This document shows, one piece after another, positions 35,090 to 46,379 of a DNA stretch of 64,000 nt. This DNA is from Apoda limacodes (taxonomy: Eukaryota; Arthropoda; Insecta; Lepidoptera; Limacodidae): NCBI GenBank assembly GCA_946406115.1, contig OX291544.1:28165521-28229520 (forward strand), given 5' to 3'. Below the pieces are notes generated by a model that was not told the DNA's origin, searched no databases, and worked only from the letters and a program-made list of their open reading frames with translations. A program made the position numbers and the translations under genes. How positions within the stretch are numbered: position 1 is the first letter of the stretch; each line of letters starts with the position of its first letter.

Positions 35090-35175
35090 AGTATAGGCCA
35101 GCGTGGTGGACTATGGCCTTATTGTCTTTCATCAAGGACAAGCCTGTATCCCTGTAGTAGGGCGTATAATAGCTG
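35090..35175 (+). repeat. LINE/SINE tail repeat (GTGGTGGACTATGGCC type)
   Basis: GGCCAGCGTGGTGGACTATG, then ACAAGCCTG and CCCTGTAGTAGGGCGT resemble the stretch at 900-1000 in this window. It is a short non-coding piece. Confidence 0.5.
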
Positions 35176-35459
35176 AGGAAAGCGAAAAGAAACTGTAATT
35201 GCCAGGATGCGTCTAAAAAAATGCTACTATAATATGTCCCCTTTAGGCGATGATATACCTAGCATTTCTAAGCAGTCAACTCGCATAAATACTGCTATAT
35301 GTAATAGGTAAATACAAGCACTGCACCGTAGGCTTGTCTGATTAATTACTCATATCGATGTACCTATGTGAGAGCAAGTAGGTCGCACGGGCCACTTCTC
35401 ATATCTAAATGGTGTGGGGAAACAGTATCCGGGCAAAGTCCTCTTACTGTGGTTTTACC

Positions 35460-35830
35460 GCCTCACGTATCAACGTGAGGGTCCTTTAGATGAGCTTTAG
35501 ATTGGCAGGCTCTGAGGCACTTGCACTGGTTTTCACTCGTTAGTGCGAACCAGGACGGTGCTGCATAGGTGATAAGGGTTCTAATATATGTTTTATAGAC
35601 CCCGACTTTTGCGCGCAGCGGCAGCTTGGACGAGAGCACTGGTCGCAGGAGTGCTAATGCTGCTCTTGTCTTGTGGATGGTGGCAGTTATATGAGGAATC
35701 ATTGATAGGTGACAGTCGATGGTTACGCCTAGGTACATAGCCGTAGACTTCCATTCACTAGAGTGCCCCATCAGCTGTAGTTTTGGGCGTTGAGCTTGGC
35801 GGCGGCGAAGGAGAATCGCCTGTGTCTTTC
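35460..35830 (-). pseudogene. Jockey LINE ORF2 C-terminal fragment
   Basis: MGHSSEWKSTAMYLGVTIDC, then HLSMIPHITATIHKTRAALA and LPLRAKVGVYKTYIRTLITY with AAPSWFALT form the standard jockey-clade region after the RT domain. It is open from 35771 to 35463 and then lost. It could come from the same family as the ORF1 copy at 2593-4411, but no overlap exists to test that. Confidence 0.75.
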
Positions 35831-36939
35831 AATGTGTCAAAAAAAAAAAATGTGTCTGAAATTCGAAATTCAAACAATAATATTTCTACTTTTATATAAA
35901 CAATTTTTTTCAAAACAATTACTTCGCAAAACTTTCTGCGTGGCGTACTGTAATATTTGACGGACTTTTAAAATACGGAGTTAAGCCCAATTTTTTCTAC
36001 TTAGCAAGTTTTAATTTTAGTTCATAAGCCAATCACTTGCAAAATGTTAATTGTAAATGTAAATGCTTAGACTTAGCTACCACAGACCTATCGTTAAAAT
36101 ATTTTTTCTTATTTGTTGAGTAATCACATTCTATGAAAATTTCAGCATTATATCTGTTACGTTTCAGAAAAGCCATTTCAAGGTCGGACAGACAGATGCG
36201 TGGGCTGTGGGCTTATTACTAATAAGGTCATGTAGGGTATGGAACCTTAATAAATCAAATGTTTCTGTTAGCTTATATTTTTTAAGCGTTATTTAGGGTA
36301 TTTATAATAATATGTAAAATATTTATTAGTTTATAATGTCAGTTATAAAAATGCAAACACATTCATTTAAAGGGCATCCAACGTGCAAATACATTTGCTT
36401 TATAGGCGTTAAGCTGGAATCGACAAAGTTAATCTGGAATAGAGCTCATTTTTCAGTGGCAAAAATATAGTTTAGATATGCGAACAGCTTAGCGTAAAAA
36501 GTGGAAAATAATTAATTACATTTATAGTATCACATAAGATATAAAAATTCTAAAACAGTATTTTTTCTAGCTTTATACTTACTGAACATTTCATGAAGTA
36601 AATTATGTTTCCGCTACTAGTTGATAAAGAGCTATAAAACAAAAATAGAAAAACGAGAGGTTAGCTTTTAATCGATGTTTTAACAGATATCTTGAAACAA
36701 ATACAGTGATATGCTAGTTAAATAATGCAGAAAGCCATGTTATTTTTAATCAGTCTGAAACTTGTAATAGGACAGTGGAATCGAATTTAAGAACGAGCAG
36801 AAAACTGCACATTCAAGTAGGGCGCAGCCGATAAATACTTTCGGTGAAAAGTTATTTCGACTATCGGTCAAAACCCCTTTTTATCAAATTTTGTAGTCAA
36901 AAGCACTATTTACCAATTTTTTTTAGTTAAATTTGCTTT
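35831..36939. other. AT-rich intergenic stretch
   Basis: No coding sequence. Near 36185-36245 a GGTCGGACAGACAGATGCGT, then GGGTATGGAACCTTA string is the eroded end of a GGTTCC-type repeat. Confidence 0.35.
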
Positions 36940-36944
36940 TGTCC

Positions 36945-37030
36945 GACGGCCTTAGTCGTTAGCCGAATATAATATTAAAATGGGATAGGTGGTAAATAAT
37001 TATTTTTGCCAGCGGCTCCACCTGTCCTAA
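36945..37030 (+). repeat. Head part of (GACA)n-tailed interspersed repeat
   Basis: TTTTTGCCAGCGGCTCCACC followed by TGTCCTAAATTTGG and TTCTTAATTA parallels 63618-63700 (TTTTGCCAGCAGCTCTACCC). The matching tail is at 37320-37565, with unrelated AT-rich sequence between. Confidence 0.55.
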
Positions 37031-37319
37031 ATTTGGTAATTGGCGTTTAACTTCTTAATTAAAAAAAATTCAAAATCTTTGTATTCAAATGGGTTACTAA
37101 GAACAATTTCAAATCGTCAAGTGAATTTACTACAACTACCTTTACTTTTAAACATAATATTATAGTGAATTAACTAATAAATACATGCTTTGTATTGAAA
37201 CACTTAATAAGCAAAATTTAAATTGTGAATAGTTCGATTTAAAAAAAAATGTCAGGTAATATTTCAATTGCCTATTGTTTTTCAGATTGCATACCATGTC
37301 TATAATTTGATTTTATAAA

Positions 37320-37565
37320 ACTCCTTTATTATACTAATGAAGTTTGTTTAGCAAGTTTTAGTTTGTTTTAGCTCGGTTATAGTTTTTCTGTTATGAATAT
37401 TTCGGGATAAAAACTATCCTATGTCCTTCCATGGAACTCAAACTATCTTCATACCAAATCTCATCTAAATTAGTTCACCTGTTTGAGCGTGAAGAGGTAA
37501 CAGACAGACAGACAGAAAGACGGACAGACAAAGTTACTTCCGCATTTATAATATTAGTATGGATA
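37320..37565 (+). repeat. (GACA)n-tailed interspersed repeat
   Basis: AAACTATCCTATGTCCTTCC, TCAAACTATCTTCATACCAA, GAAGAGGTAACAGACAGACA and the end ATTTATAATATTAGTATGGA occur in the same order at 63770-63958. Such microsatellite-associated, non-coding elements are widespread in Lepidoptera. Confidence 0.75.
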
Positions 37566-38399
37566 ATTTATGTAACTAACAAAATTATGTGTTTTAAATA
37601 CATCACCCCTTGATTAAATATTTTTTTATTACTTTATTAAAATAATTTACTAATTTGAAAATTTTAAATATTTTAAAATGTTGACGTTGAAAACAGGTTT
37701 TTTATAGCACCACTACTGTAATGTGATAGTAATTTAACATTTTTCAGCTAATTTAATTTAATTATTATTTAATTAAATAATTTTAATTTCTCTAACTAAA
37801 CTATGAAATAAATCGAAAAATTCTATATTGGATAGGGGATATTAGGGGTACCTAAGAAGTCCGCTACGTTCATGAAGTCGTGACACTTAACCACAAAATA
37901 TCAGAGTTTTACAGGAACATTCTAGAGCTTTATATTGACTGTTAACAAAATATCTTATATCAATGTAAATAGATTATCTTTTTAAATTTATAATTATATT
38001 ACAAAAATCGTTTTTCACAGTAACACTTGACTGTATACCGGCTGGATTTTTTAATTGTCGGGAAAAAAGAAACGCGCAATCGAAAAATGCTATTAGTGAC
38101 TTATAATTTTAGCAATACCATTAACATTCTTTAGATTTAATAATTAAAAAAAAACCCACAAAAGAAAACCTAATTTATGCAAACCTTACAAATCGGTATT
38201 ATAATTCGCACACACATAACGCCGGCTTGTATAGCCGCTCAATCAGCTGGTAACCTCAGTTGACCTTCCGTACGGCGATAGGTACCTACATCAGTTTACA
38301 TCAAAATAAGATTCTTATTATTATTACAAATTATCAAATTGTTTTTGTTTAATGATAAAAAATAATTATATATATATAATATATAAAGCTGCAGACCCA
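37566..38399. other. AT-rich intergenic stretch
   Basis: No gene or repeat recognised apart from a short AT palindrome (ATATATATATAATATATA) near 38367-38385, just before the ATGGCGG array. Confidence 0.4.
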
Positions 38400-39800
38400 C
38401 TGATTCACTCATTCACTGACTCACTGTCATAATTGTGCTCCCAGAAAGAGCCCCCGGGGGTAAAAGTGATGTATTGAGAAAGTGATCGAACTGGGCCGGT
38501 GAGTATGGGAAAACTTCCAGATCTTCGAAATCTGCTCCTCATCAGGGAGTGGGCATGCAGCCCGCCGAAGCTATTGCCTTTAGGGATATAATTTTTTCTC
38601 TTTGGGAACTTACACCTTGGTCAAATTTGATCACCGGTGAAAAAAAATCAAAATGGCGGAAAACAACATGGCCGCCATACAAATATTCAACGAAGGATAT
38701 CTCGGAAACTGTTTGCTATAGGGGAGAGGTTCTCGAACAAATGTTGTAAAGGGCACCAAAGAGCAACTGCTTGGTGGAAAAAATTTCAAGATGGAGGATT
38801 CAAAATGGCGGTTGAAAACATTTGTTCACCAATCCGCCTGAAATTTTGCATCCGGGGGTTTTCGGGGTCACTGATACTAAACAATCAGTCAGAGTTTTGA
38901 TATTCCAAAATTTCAAGATGCTGCCATAGTGATGATTTATTGAAGCCTGTTACTCTCCCAGAAAGTCTCCGGGGGTGAAAAAGATGTATTGGGGGTTTGA
39001 TCTAAAATGGTGTTGTGAGTATTAGAAAACTCCAAAATATTCAAAATGGCGAAAAATAATAAGGCCGCCATACAAAGCATTCAATTCAATGATGGCGGAT
39101 TCAAAATGTCGGTCGAAAACATTTGTTCACCGATCCGGGTATAATTTTACATCCGGGGGTTTTCGGGGACACTGATACTAAACATTCAGTCGGTTTTTGC
39201 ATTTTCCAAAATTTCAAAATGGCCGACATAGTGATGATTTATTGAAGCCTTTTAGTCTTCCAGAAAGAGTCTTCTGCGGTGAAAATTATGTATGGGGGGT
39301 GTGATAGAAATGGTGCCGTGAGCGATTGAAAAAAAATTCATGATGGCGGATTCGAAATGGCGGTCAAAAAAGTGTGTTTACCGATCTGTCTCAAACTTTG
39401 CATCCAAGGGTTTTCGGAGTAGCTGATGCTTAATATTCAGTCAATTTTAATATTTTCCAATATTTCAAGATGGCCGCCATACTGATGTTTTATGAAAGCC
39501 TTACTTTTATGAAAGTATTGCTCTCCGTGGGTGAAAATAATTTATCGAAATGGTCCCGTGAGTATGGGAATAATTTCAAAACTTCAAAATGGCGGAAAAC
39601 AACACGGCCGCCATACAAATCATTCAATTCAACGAAGGATATCTTGAAAAAGATTTGCAAATTTTGTTAAATGCAACGAGGAGCACCTGCCTGGCGAAAA
39701 CAAATTCAAGATGGCGTATTCCAAATGGCGGTCGAAACAACAAAAACAAAAACATTTTTACCCCAGGAGTAAAAATGTTTTTAAAATGTTAATGTAAAAA
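38400..39800 (+). repeat. ATGGCGG-rich repeat array, forward-oriented half
   Basis: About four to five units of 250-300 bp. Each unit has, in order: CCAGAAAGAGTC-like text with CCGGGGGTGAAAA, TGTATTGGGGG, a TGAGTATGGGAAAACTTC block, AAAATGGCGGAAAACAACA, GGCCGCCATACAAA, GATGGCGGATTCAAAATGGC, TTTGTTCACCGATCC and CATCCGGGGGTTTTCGGGG. Units are 70-90% alike by eye. The short ORFs inside are chance readings of the repeat. Confidence 0.8.
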
Positions 39801-39821
39801 TGAGTCGATTTTTGATTTTTG

Positions 39822-39900
39822 ATCGTAATTTTCGGAGACTATACAAAAATTTCACCCAAAAAGGTACATGTTGACCAGATTAGTGCACGAGAACTTTTGT
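39822..39900 (+). repeat. Direct repeat partner of 44585-44660
   Basis: GATCGTAATTTTCGGAGACT, then ATACAAAAATTTCACCCAAA and AAGGTACATGTTGACCAGA recur at 44585-44639 with few changes. The pair brackets the second half of the array and the whole palindrome (about 4.8 kb). Confidence 0.75.
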
Positions 39901-39934
39901 GAAGCGACGAAAACATGTTTACGGGAGTGGGGAT

Positions 39935-40355
39935 TTATAACGTGCATACTGAACATTGGTGGTCTAACAATAATCCTTACAAAATAAAGCAGCATGCACA
40001 CCACATCCGGTTAGTGTTTGAGGACTTATACTAAATGACCACATAATATGTCCAGTGTTTATTGAAGGACGCCTGACAGGTATCACCCATCTGAAAATGA
40101 TACTTACCAACTAACCACTTTACTGGACAACGTTGCATTGGATTATTTGCTTGGAATGCTCTTCTAGCACGTCGGCTGTCCAGCTTACTACGAACGATCA
40201 GTTTGACCTGAACGACGTCTTTGAAGGTAGGTAGATAGGCCGCGGAGGTCCAGTAAAATGCCCAGCTGGGTCACCAGACCTCACACCTATGGACTTTTAT
40301 TTGTGGGCCAAAAGGAATACGTCAGTGCTCGTGACTCATTCTTTGATGCTTAAAT
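39935..40355 (+). pseudogene. DDE transposase relic (mariner/IS630-like)
   Basis: Fragments in shifting frames: WWSNNNPYKIKQHAHHIR (39955), GQRCIGLFAWNALLARR-like text, CPAYYERSV, LNDVFEGR, IGRGGPVKCPAGSPDLTPMD and FYLWAKR (40220-40310). The SPDLTPMDFYLW block corresponds to the last catalytic region of this transposase superfamily. The expected HDG is HVG here, so a catalytic Asp is lost. It sits between the two halves of the array. Confidence 0.7.
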
Positions 40356-40439
40356 ACCTATATAGTAACTAGAGTTTAAGTATTTCGCTCGCTGCATAAG
40401 CAGCTCGCGTGGTCTTTGTGGTGTAAACCCCTCATAAAT

Positions 40440-41778
40440 ATTTTTTACTTACGAAGACTACCACGGGAAGAATAATAGGTTTCAATAAAATAGAACTAAA
40501 GCGGCCATCTTGGAATTTTGGAAAATCAATAAATTGACTCAATAATTAGTGTCAGCGAATCATAAAACCCCCGGATGCAAATTCTCAGCCGGATCGGTTA
40601 ACAAATATTTCGACCGCCATTTTGAATCCGCCAACGTAATTTTTTTTCTACCAATCATCATTGCCCATCCTCACAGGACCATTTTGATTAACCCCCATAC
40701 ATCATTTTCACCCCGGAGACTTCTTCTAGGAGAATGATAGGCTTAAATAAATCATTACTATGGCGGCTATCTTGAAATTTTGGAAAATCGGAAAAATCAA
40801 CTAAGTATTTAATATCAGCGACCCCGAAATCCCCCGGACGCAAAGTTTCAGTCGGTTCGGTGAACAAATTTTTTTGACCGCCATTTTGAATCGGCCATCA
40901 TGATTTTTTTTCTTTTAGGTGTGTGTTTGGTGTCCTTTACAATATTTGTTCGAGTACCTCCCTCCTATAGCAATTCTTTTTAAAAATATTCTTCGTTGAA
41001 TTAAATATATATTGTAGGGAGGCCATGTTGTTTTCCGCCATTTTGAAGTTTTGAAAGTTTTCCCATACTCACGGGACCATTTCTATCAAACCCCCTATAC
41101 ATCATTTTCACTTCTGAATACGCCTTCTGGGAGAACAATAGACTTCAACAAAACAGCACTACGGCGGCCATTTTGAAATTTTGGAAAATCAAAAAACCGG
41201 ACGCAAAATTTCAGCTGGATCGGTGAACAAATGTTTTCGACCGCCATTTTGTATCCGCCATCTTGAATTTTTTTCCTTAAGGCAGTTGCTCTCTTTTGGG
41301 AAATCAAAAATCGACTCAATATTTAATATCAAAGACCCCTAACTCGATCGATGAACAAAATTCTCCGGCCGCCATATTGAATCCCCCATCTTGTATTTGT
41401 TTTCTGGCTGGCGGTTGCTCTTTGTCGCCCTTTACAATATTTGTTCAAATACCTCCTTCCTATAGCTAATCGTTTTTGAGATACAAACATTTAACGAAGG
41501 ATATGTTTGAATGGCGGCCATGTTGTTTTACACCATTTTTTTTTTTTTACCTGCGATCGAATTCGACCAGGGTGTAGGGTACACATCGATGAAAAAAAAG
41601 TGCCTCGAAATGCCATAGTTTGGGCGGGCTGCACCCAGACTCTCTGATGAGGAGCTGATTTCGAAGATCTGGAAGATTTCCCATACTCACAAGATAATTT
41701 CGATCGAACACCAAATACAACATTTTTACCCCAGGATGGCGGCCGGAGAATTATGTTCATCGATAGAGTTAGGGGTCT
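40440..41778 (-). repeat. ATGGCGG-rich repeat array, reverse-oriented half
   Basis: The same unit as in 38400-39800 but reverse-complemented: GCGGCCATCTTG, GGATCGGT(T/G)AACAAA, CGACCGCCATTTTGAATCCG, ACCCCCATACATCATTTTCA, with four to five diverged units. At its inner end 41331-41382 is again mirrored by 41735-41783 (GGCCGGAGAATTATGTTCAT versus its reverse), leading directly into the palindrome. Confidence 0.8.
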
Positions 41779-42925
41779 TCGATTCGGAATATTATGTAGA
41801 AAGTTTAAGAAAAAGTTCCAAAAGGGGCCGATGAAAATTGCAAAAGTTATAAACAATTTAAAAAAAAAAAGGAGTGGTTTGGTTTTTTTTGAATATCACG
41901 AAAACTATCGAAGATATTTGATATTTGAAAAAAGATCTGAAAAGAAGAGGAAATATCCTAAAAAAAAGTTTTGCCTCCCGGAACTGTATCTTTAATATTT
42001 ATAATTTTTACGGAGCCCTGAAAATAGCGCTAAAAGCGGGTAGTCTGGCTTCCGCTCGCGATTTGTCATTCGGACACGGTAACAATAAAAATCATTTTAA
42101 CATATTAAAGAATAAAAAAAATTTAATACTATTGGGATATATAAATTAACAATAATCCGTAGGCGAAAAATTTTTATCCCCATTTTTCCATTAGTTATGC
42201 ATTAGTTAATTAACTACTTTTTCTGAATAGAATGTTAACAGAAAAAACCTGATTATTATTAAACTACAACCCTAGGATTTTTTTCACTTCGTGGAGTTAT
42301 TCTTAAAAGGCATTAAAATATATCCCCGTTGGAAAAATTTAAAAATGTTAATTTTCCACTTTTTTATTAACAATCGAAAACATTAAAAAATTAAAAACTG
42401 CATAAAAGTTATTAAAAAAAATTTGTTTTTCAAATATTTCAAATTTTATGATTTCTAACGGTTAAAAGTTACATGAAAATATTTTTTTTTAATTTTTTAC
42501 CGCGATTGTTTAAATAATTGTTATAAACAAATGCATTGTTTATAAGATAATCAACAATTTTTTTTTCCTTATCTACTTGTCGATATAAATTATGATTTTT
42601 GAGAAAAAAATTATTCCTTAAAAAATTTTATTTATTGCTATAAAATGCATTTCTTAATTAACAATCGTTTTTTACCACTAAATATAAATATTAAGGAACC
42701 ATTTTTTCTTTAAAAATCATAAATTCTATTGTTCTTAAATATTCTGAAAAAAATTTTTTTTTTTTTTCATTTTTTATTTGTTTATTTAATAAACAATTTG
42801 TTATAAACAAATGGATTTTCTTACTTAATTTTTTTTTTAATTCGTAATTTAATTATAAAAACAGCTATGTATTATTTTTTATGAAAAAATTTTTTTATCT
42901 ATTTTTTATATAGCTTTTAATAACT
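41779..42925 (+). repeat. Left arm of large palindrome
   Basis: About 1147 bp that return almost base for base as the reverse complement at 43425-44572. Checked blocks: TCGATTCGGAAT (41779) with ATTCCGAATCGA (44561); CCTCCCGGAACTGTATC (about 41970) with GATACAGTTCCGGGAGG (about 44360); the block at 42175-42260, which is identical. Differences by eye are a few per cent, mostly in the outer 150 bp. The arm is very AT-rich apart from a GC-richer core near 42015-42080. A 74-codon frame (41925-42149) exists in both arms; I do not regard it as a gene. Confidence 0.9.
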
Positions 42926-43424
42926 TTTAATAACTATCCAAACCTTTTGTAACCTACAAAGGAGAAGTAAATAACTGAAGAAAAAATTTTGTCAAAAAGG
43001 AGCTATAAAAATACTGTAATATTTATATAATGAATAAATTTTGAAATAATATAAACTATGTTTTTCATTCCTGCCATATGATAAGACCAAATTGATTTAA
43101 TTTCTAACAAAAAGTTCATTTTAATTGCCGAAAAAGAAAATAATAAAAAGATCTTACAAAGTTTTAGGATATTTATGAACATTTAACCACGTTTTGGAAT
43201 AGAAAAACATGAAAAAAAAAATTTTCGGTTTATTTTTTATAAACAATTGACAAAAATTAACATAAATAATAGAGCTAGAGCTGAAGTTAAAAGCTTAAAT
43301 TGTTCATTAATTTATAGTGAATAAAAACGACTTGAAGTATAATTGTCCTATATATAATAGTTTAAAAGTTATACCAATTATAAAAGAAAAAGAGCGAGAT
43401 AAAAAGGCAAATTTTAGGACATAA
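42926..43424. other. Spacer of the palindrome
   Basis: About 500 bp of AT-rich sequence that has no counterpart in the arms. No ORF of note and no recognised element. Confidence 0.7.
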
Positions 43425-44572
43425 AAATATTAAAAGTTATATAAAAAATAATTAAAAAACATTTTTCATAAAAAATAATACATAGCTGTTTTTATAATTA
43501 AATTACGAATTAAAAAAAAAATTAAGTAAGAAAATCCATTTGTTTATAACAAATTGTTTATTAAATAAACAAATAAAAAATGAAAAAAAAAAAAAAAATT
43601 TTTCAGAATATTTAAGAACAATAGAATTTATGATTTTTAAAGAAAAAATGGTTCCTTAATATTTATATTTAGTGGTAAAAAACGATTGTTAATTAAGAAA
43701 TGCATTTTATAGCAATAAATAAAATTTTTTAAGGAATAATTTTTTTCTCAAAAATCATAATTTATATCGACAAGTAGATAAGGAAAAAAAAATTGTTGAT
43801 TATCTTATAAACAATGCATTTGTTTATAACAATTATTTAAACAATCGCGGTAAAAAATTAAAAAAAATATTTTCATGTAACTTTTAACCGTTAGAAATCA
43901 TAAAATTTGAAATATTTGAAAAACAAATTTTTTTTAATAACTTTTATGCAGTTTTTAATTTTTTAATGTTTTCGATTGTTAATAAAAAAGTGGAAAATTA
44001 ACATTTTTAAATTTTTCCAACGGGGATATATTTTAATGCCTTTTAAGAATAACTCCACGAAGTGAAAAAAATCCTAGGGTTGTAGTTTAATAATAATCAG
44101 GTTTTTTCTGTTAACATTCTATTCAGAAAAAGTAGTTAATTAACTAATGCATAACTAATGGAAAAATGGGGATAAAAATTTTTCGCCTACGGATTATTGT
44201 TAATTTATATATCCCAATAGTATTAAATTTTTTTTATTCTTTAATATGTTAAAATGATTTTTATTGTTACCGTGTCCGAATGACAAATCGCGAGCGGAAG
44301 CCAGACTACCCGCTTTTAGCGCTATTTTCAGGGCTCCGTAAAAATTATAAATATTAAAGATACAGTTCCGGGAGGCAAGACTTTTTTTTAGGATATTTCC
44401 TCTTCTTTTCAGACCTTTTTTCAAATATCAAATATCTTTGATAGTTTTTGAGATATTCAAAAAAAACCAAACCCCAACTTTTTTTTTTTTTAAATTGTTT
44501 ATAACTTTTGCAATTTTCATCGGCCCCTTTTGGAACTTTTTCTTAAACTTTCTACATAATATTCCGAATCGA
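43425..44572 (-). repeat. Right arm of large palindrome
   Basis: Reverse complement of 41779-42925. The sum of paired coordinates stays at 86349-86351 across the arm, so there are only one or two single-base indels. RNA copied through this locus from either side would fold into a hairpin of more than 1.1 kb. Confidence 0.9.
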
Positions 44573-44584
44573 ATGACACCTTGA

Positions 44585-44660
44585 TCGTAATTTCCGGAGA
44601 CAATACAAAAATTTCAACCAAAAAGGTACATGTTGACCAGACTACACGTGCTCTTGTAGG
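44585..44660 (+). repeat. Direct repeat partner of 39822-39900
   Basis: GATCGTAATTTCCGGAGACA, then ATACAAAAATTTCAACCAAA and AAGGTACATGTTGACCAGAC; same strand as the copy at 39822. Lies immediately outside the right arm. Confidence 0.75.
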
Positions 44661-46379
44661 GAACACAACAAAGTTAAGAGTGGTAACACTGAGTTTCTTT
44701 CCTTTTTTGTAATGATGCTTAATGGTGTGCAACGCTGCAATATGGTTTTATAAAAATAATAAAAACTAAAAACAAACAACGTGTTTTCGTGGATCAACCA
44801 ACACGACAAGCATTCTAATCTCTAACAACCAGCGACAAAACACCATGCGTGGGTGCGGATCTGGAAAATGCAGTACTTGTACCCGGATGTAGTGATATGG
44901 ATACCAGCCTTAGTCGTTGAGCAATATCCAAAGATAATTATAGCTGGTGCCGAAGTGCCGAGCTGCCAGCCTTGTACTGCTCCCAGGGTGACGATCGAAG
45001 TATTGGAAGATAGCTTCTTCGACTCGAACTGAGAGACGAGGTCGTCCTCGACCTTGAGCGTGTGTCGGTGTTCTGAATTAACCGTAGTCGAGCAGCCTTA
45101 ATAGTATTTGTTCAGTCGATGGCACTGTGGAGGATAATTGGAGGAGGCTTACCATTAACTCATAAAGCGACCTTTTTAAGCCTTAAACAACACTTTTTTA
45201 AGTAGCCGCTGACTCGCCGTTGACATGCATTGTGCTGGTTCATTCACTATAGTCTGTGCGCAATACGTACTATGAGCGATACTTAGCGATTCATAAAAAG
45301 TTACTCTTGAGCAACTTAAACAGAATTGCTTGGAGGAAGTGTCGGTTCGAAACTGTGTTTTTATTAAGTAAAGCATAATTTAAGTCTATGAACGTTTTGA
45401 ATTTATTTTGACGTAGATTAAGGATGACCATTTTTTAAAAAGTGGTTATGTGTGAGTTTAAGTATATACCGGTTACCGACGTTTAGGAAATTCTATTTAG
45501 AATGTTAGGAAAGTGATGGTCAGCAAAAAAATATACACCTATAGCAGAATAAAACGGCGACGTGTCGCGCTGCCTGCGATTCCTAATAGATCTTAAATAT
45601 AAGGAAATTCTGAGAAATAAAGAATTTATATGCAATTAAAAACAGAACCTACATAATAAATGAGAGAACCAAGAACCAACAATATCTACTTTCTGTCGCG
45701 TGATTAACGAGGTTCGTACATTTAAAATACCTACTTCTATTTAGGCATACACCATTTCAACATTACCTAAGTTGATTCTTTGTTTCCCATAAAGGCAAGG
45801 GCATGAATGTGTTTACATAAACTGAAACAAAAAACTGCCAGCAAACCTGCAGAATGGTATGCATAATGCATATGATCGGAATAGGTACCTATGTTAAAGC
45901 ATATAACTATAATGGAAAGGTCAATTTTTGTCAAATAGTGAATAAAGGTGTATATAAGTGCTACATTAAAGCATTGCAGCCTTTTAAAGACTATAACTCT
46001 GAATAAAATGGTTGTGACACACGGACCGAAAGACAGATAGCGCACAGCTACAAAGGTTCTCGGTTTGACTATGAGACCCTAAAAAGATTTATAACATAAT
46101 TAAATATTTAATTATCAACCACTTGGAACCAATGCAAATGTTTGTCAGTAGGTGCAGTTTCAGAAGCGCAGATGCAATTAAAATATGTAAAATTATCTAT
46201 ATGTTTGCTATATTTTATTTTTGTAACCTTTATATATTATAGTTTTTAAATAAAATGGTTGTGTCATACAGATGAATAGACAGACATCAAAACTAAGAGT
46301 TACTTGTTAACATACAACTCTAAAAAGAGATAAATATAAAAACTTAATATTTACTTTAATTTTATTTATTTATTTAACA
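44661..46379. other. Intergenic stretch with weak coding-like fragments
   Basis: 44780-45180 is more GC-balanced and reads in broken frames as VFVDQPTRQAF, ELRDEVVLDLERVSVF and ALWRIIGGGLPLTHKATFLS, which looks like an eroded mobile-element protein that I cannot assign. The rest is AT-rich. Near 46010-46080 a GGACCGAAAGACAGATAGCG string is a GGTTCC-type repeat end. Confidence 0.35.

Noticed and set aside
38400..41778. CRISPR-like or protein-coding reading of the repeated units
   Set aside because: Units are long, diverged, AT-rich eukaryotic repeats without spacer/repeat regularity, and ORFs through them are short and in different frames.
41925..42149. 74-codon ORF in the left palindrome arm, almost identical to the one at 44200-44424
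   Set aside because: The identity follows from the palindrome itself. The translation is Lys/Asn-rich with no domain, so I see no evidence of a gene.
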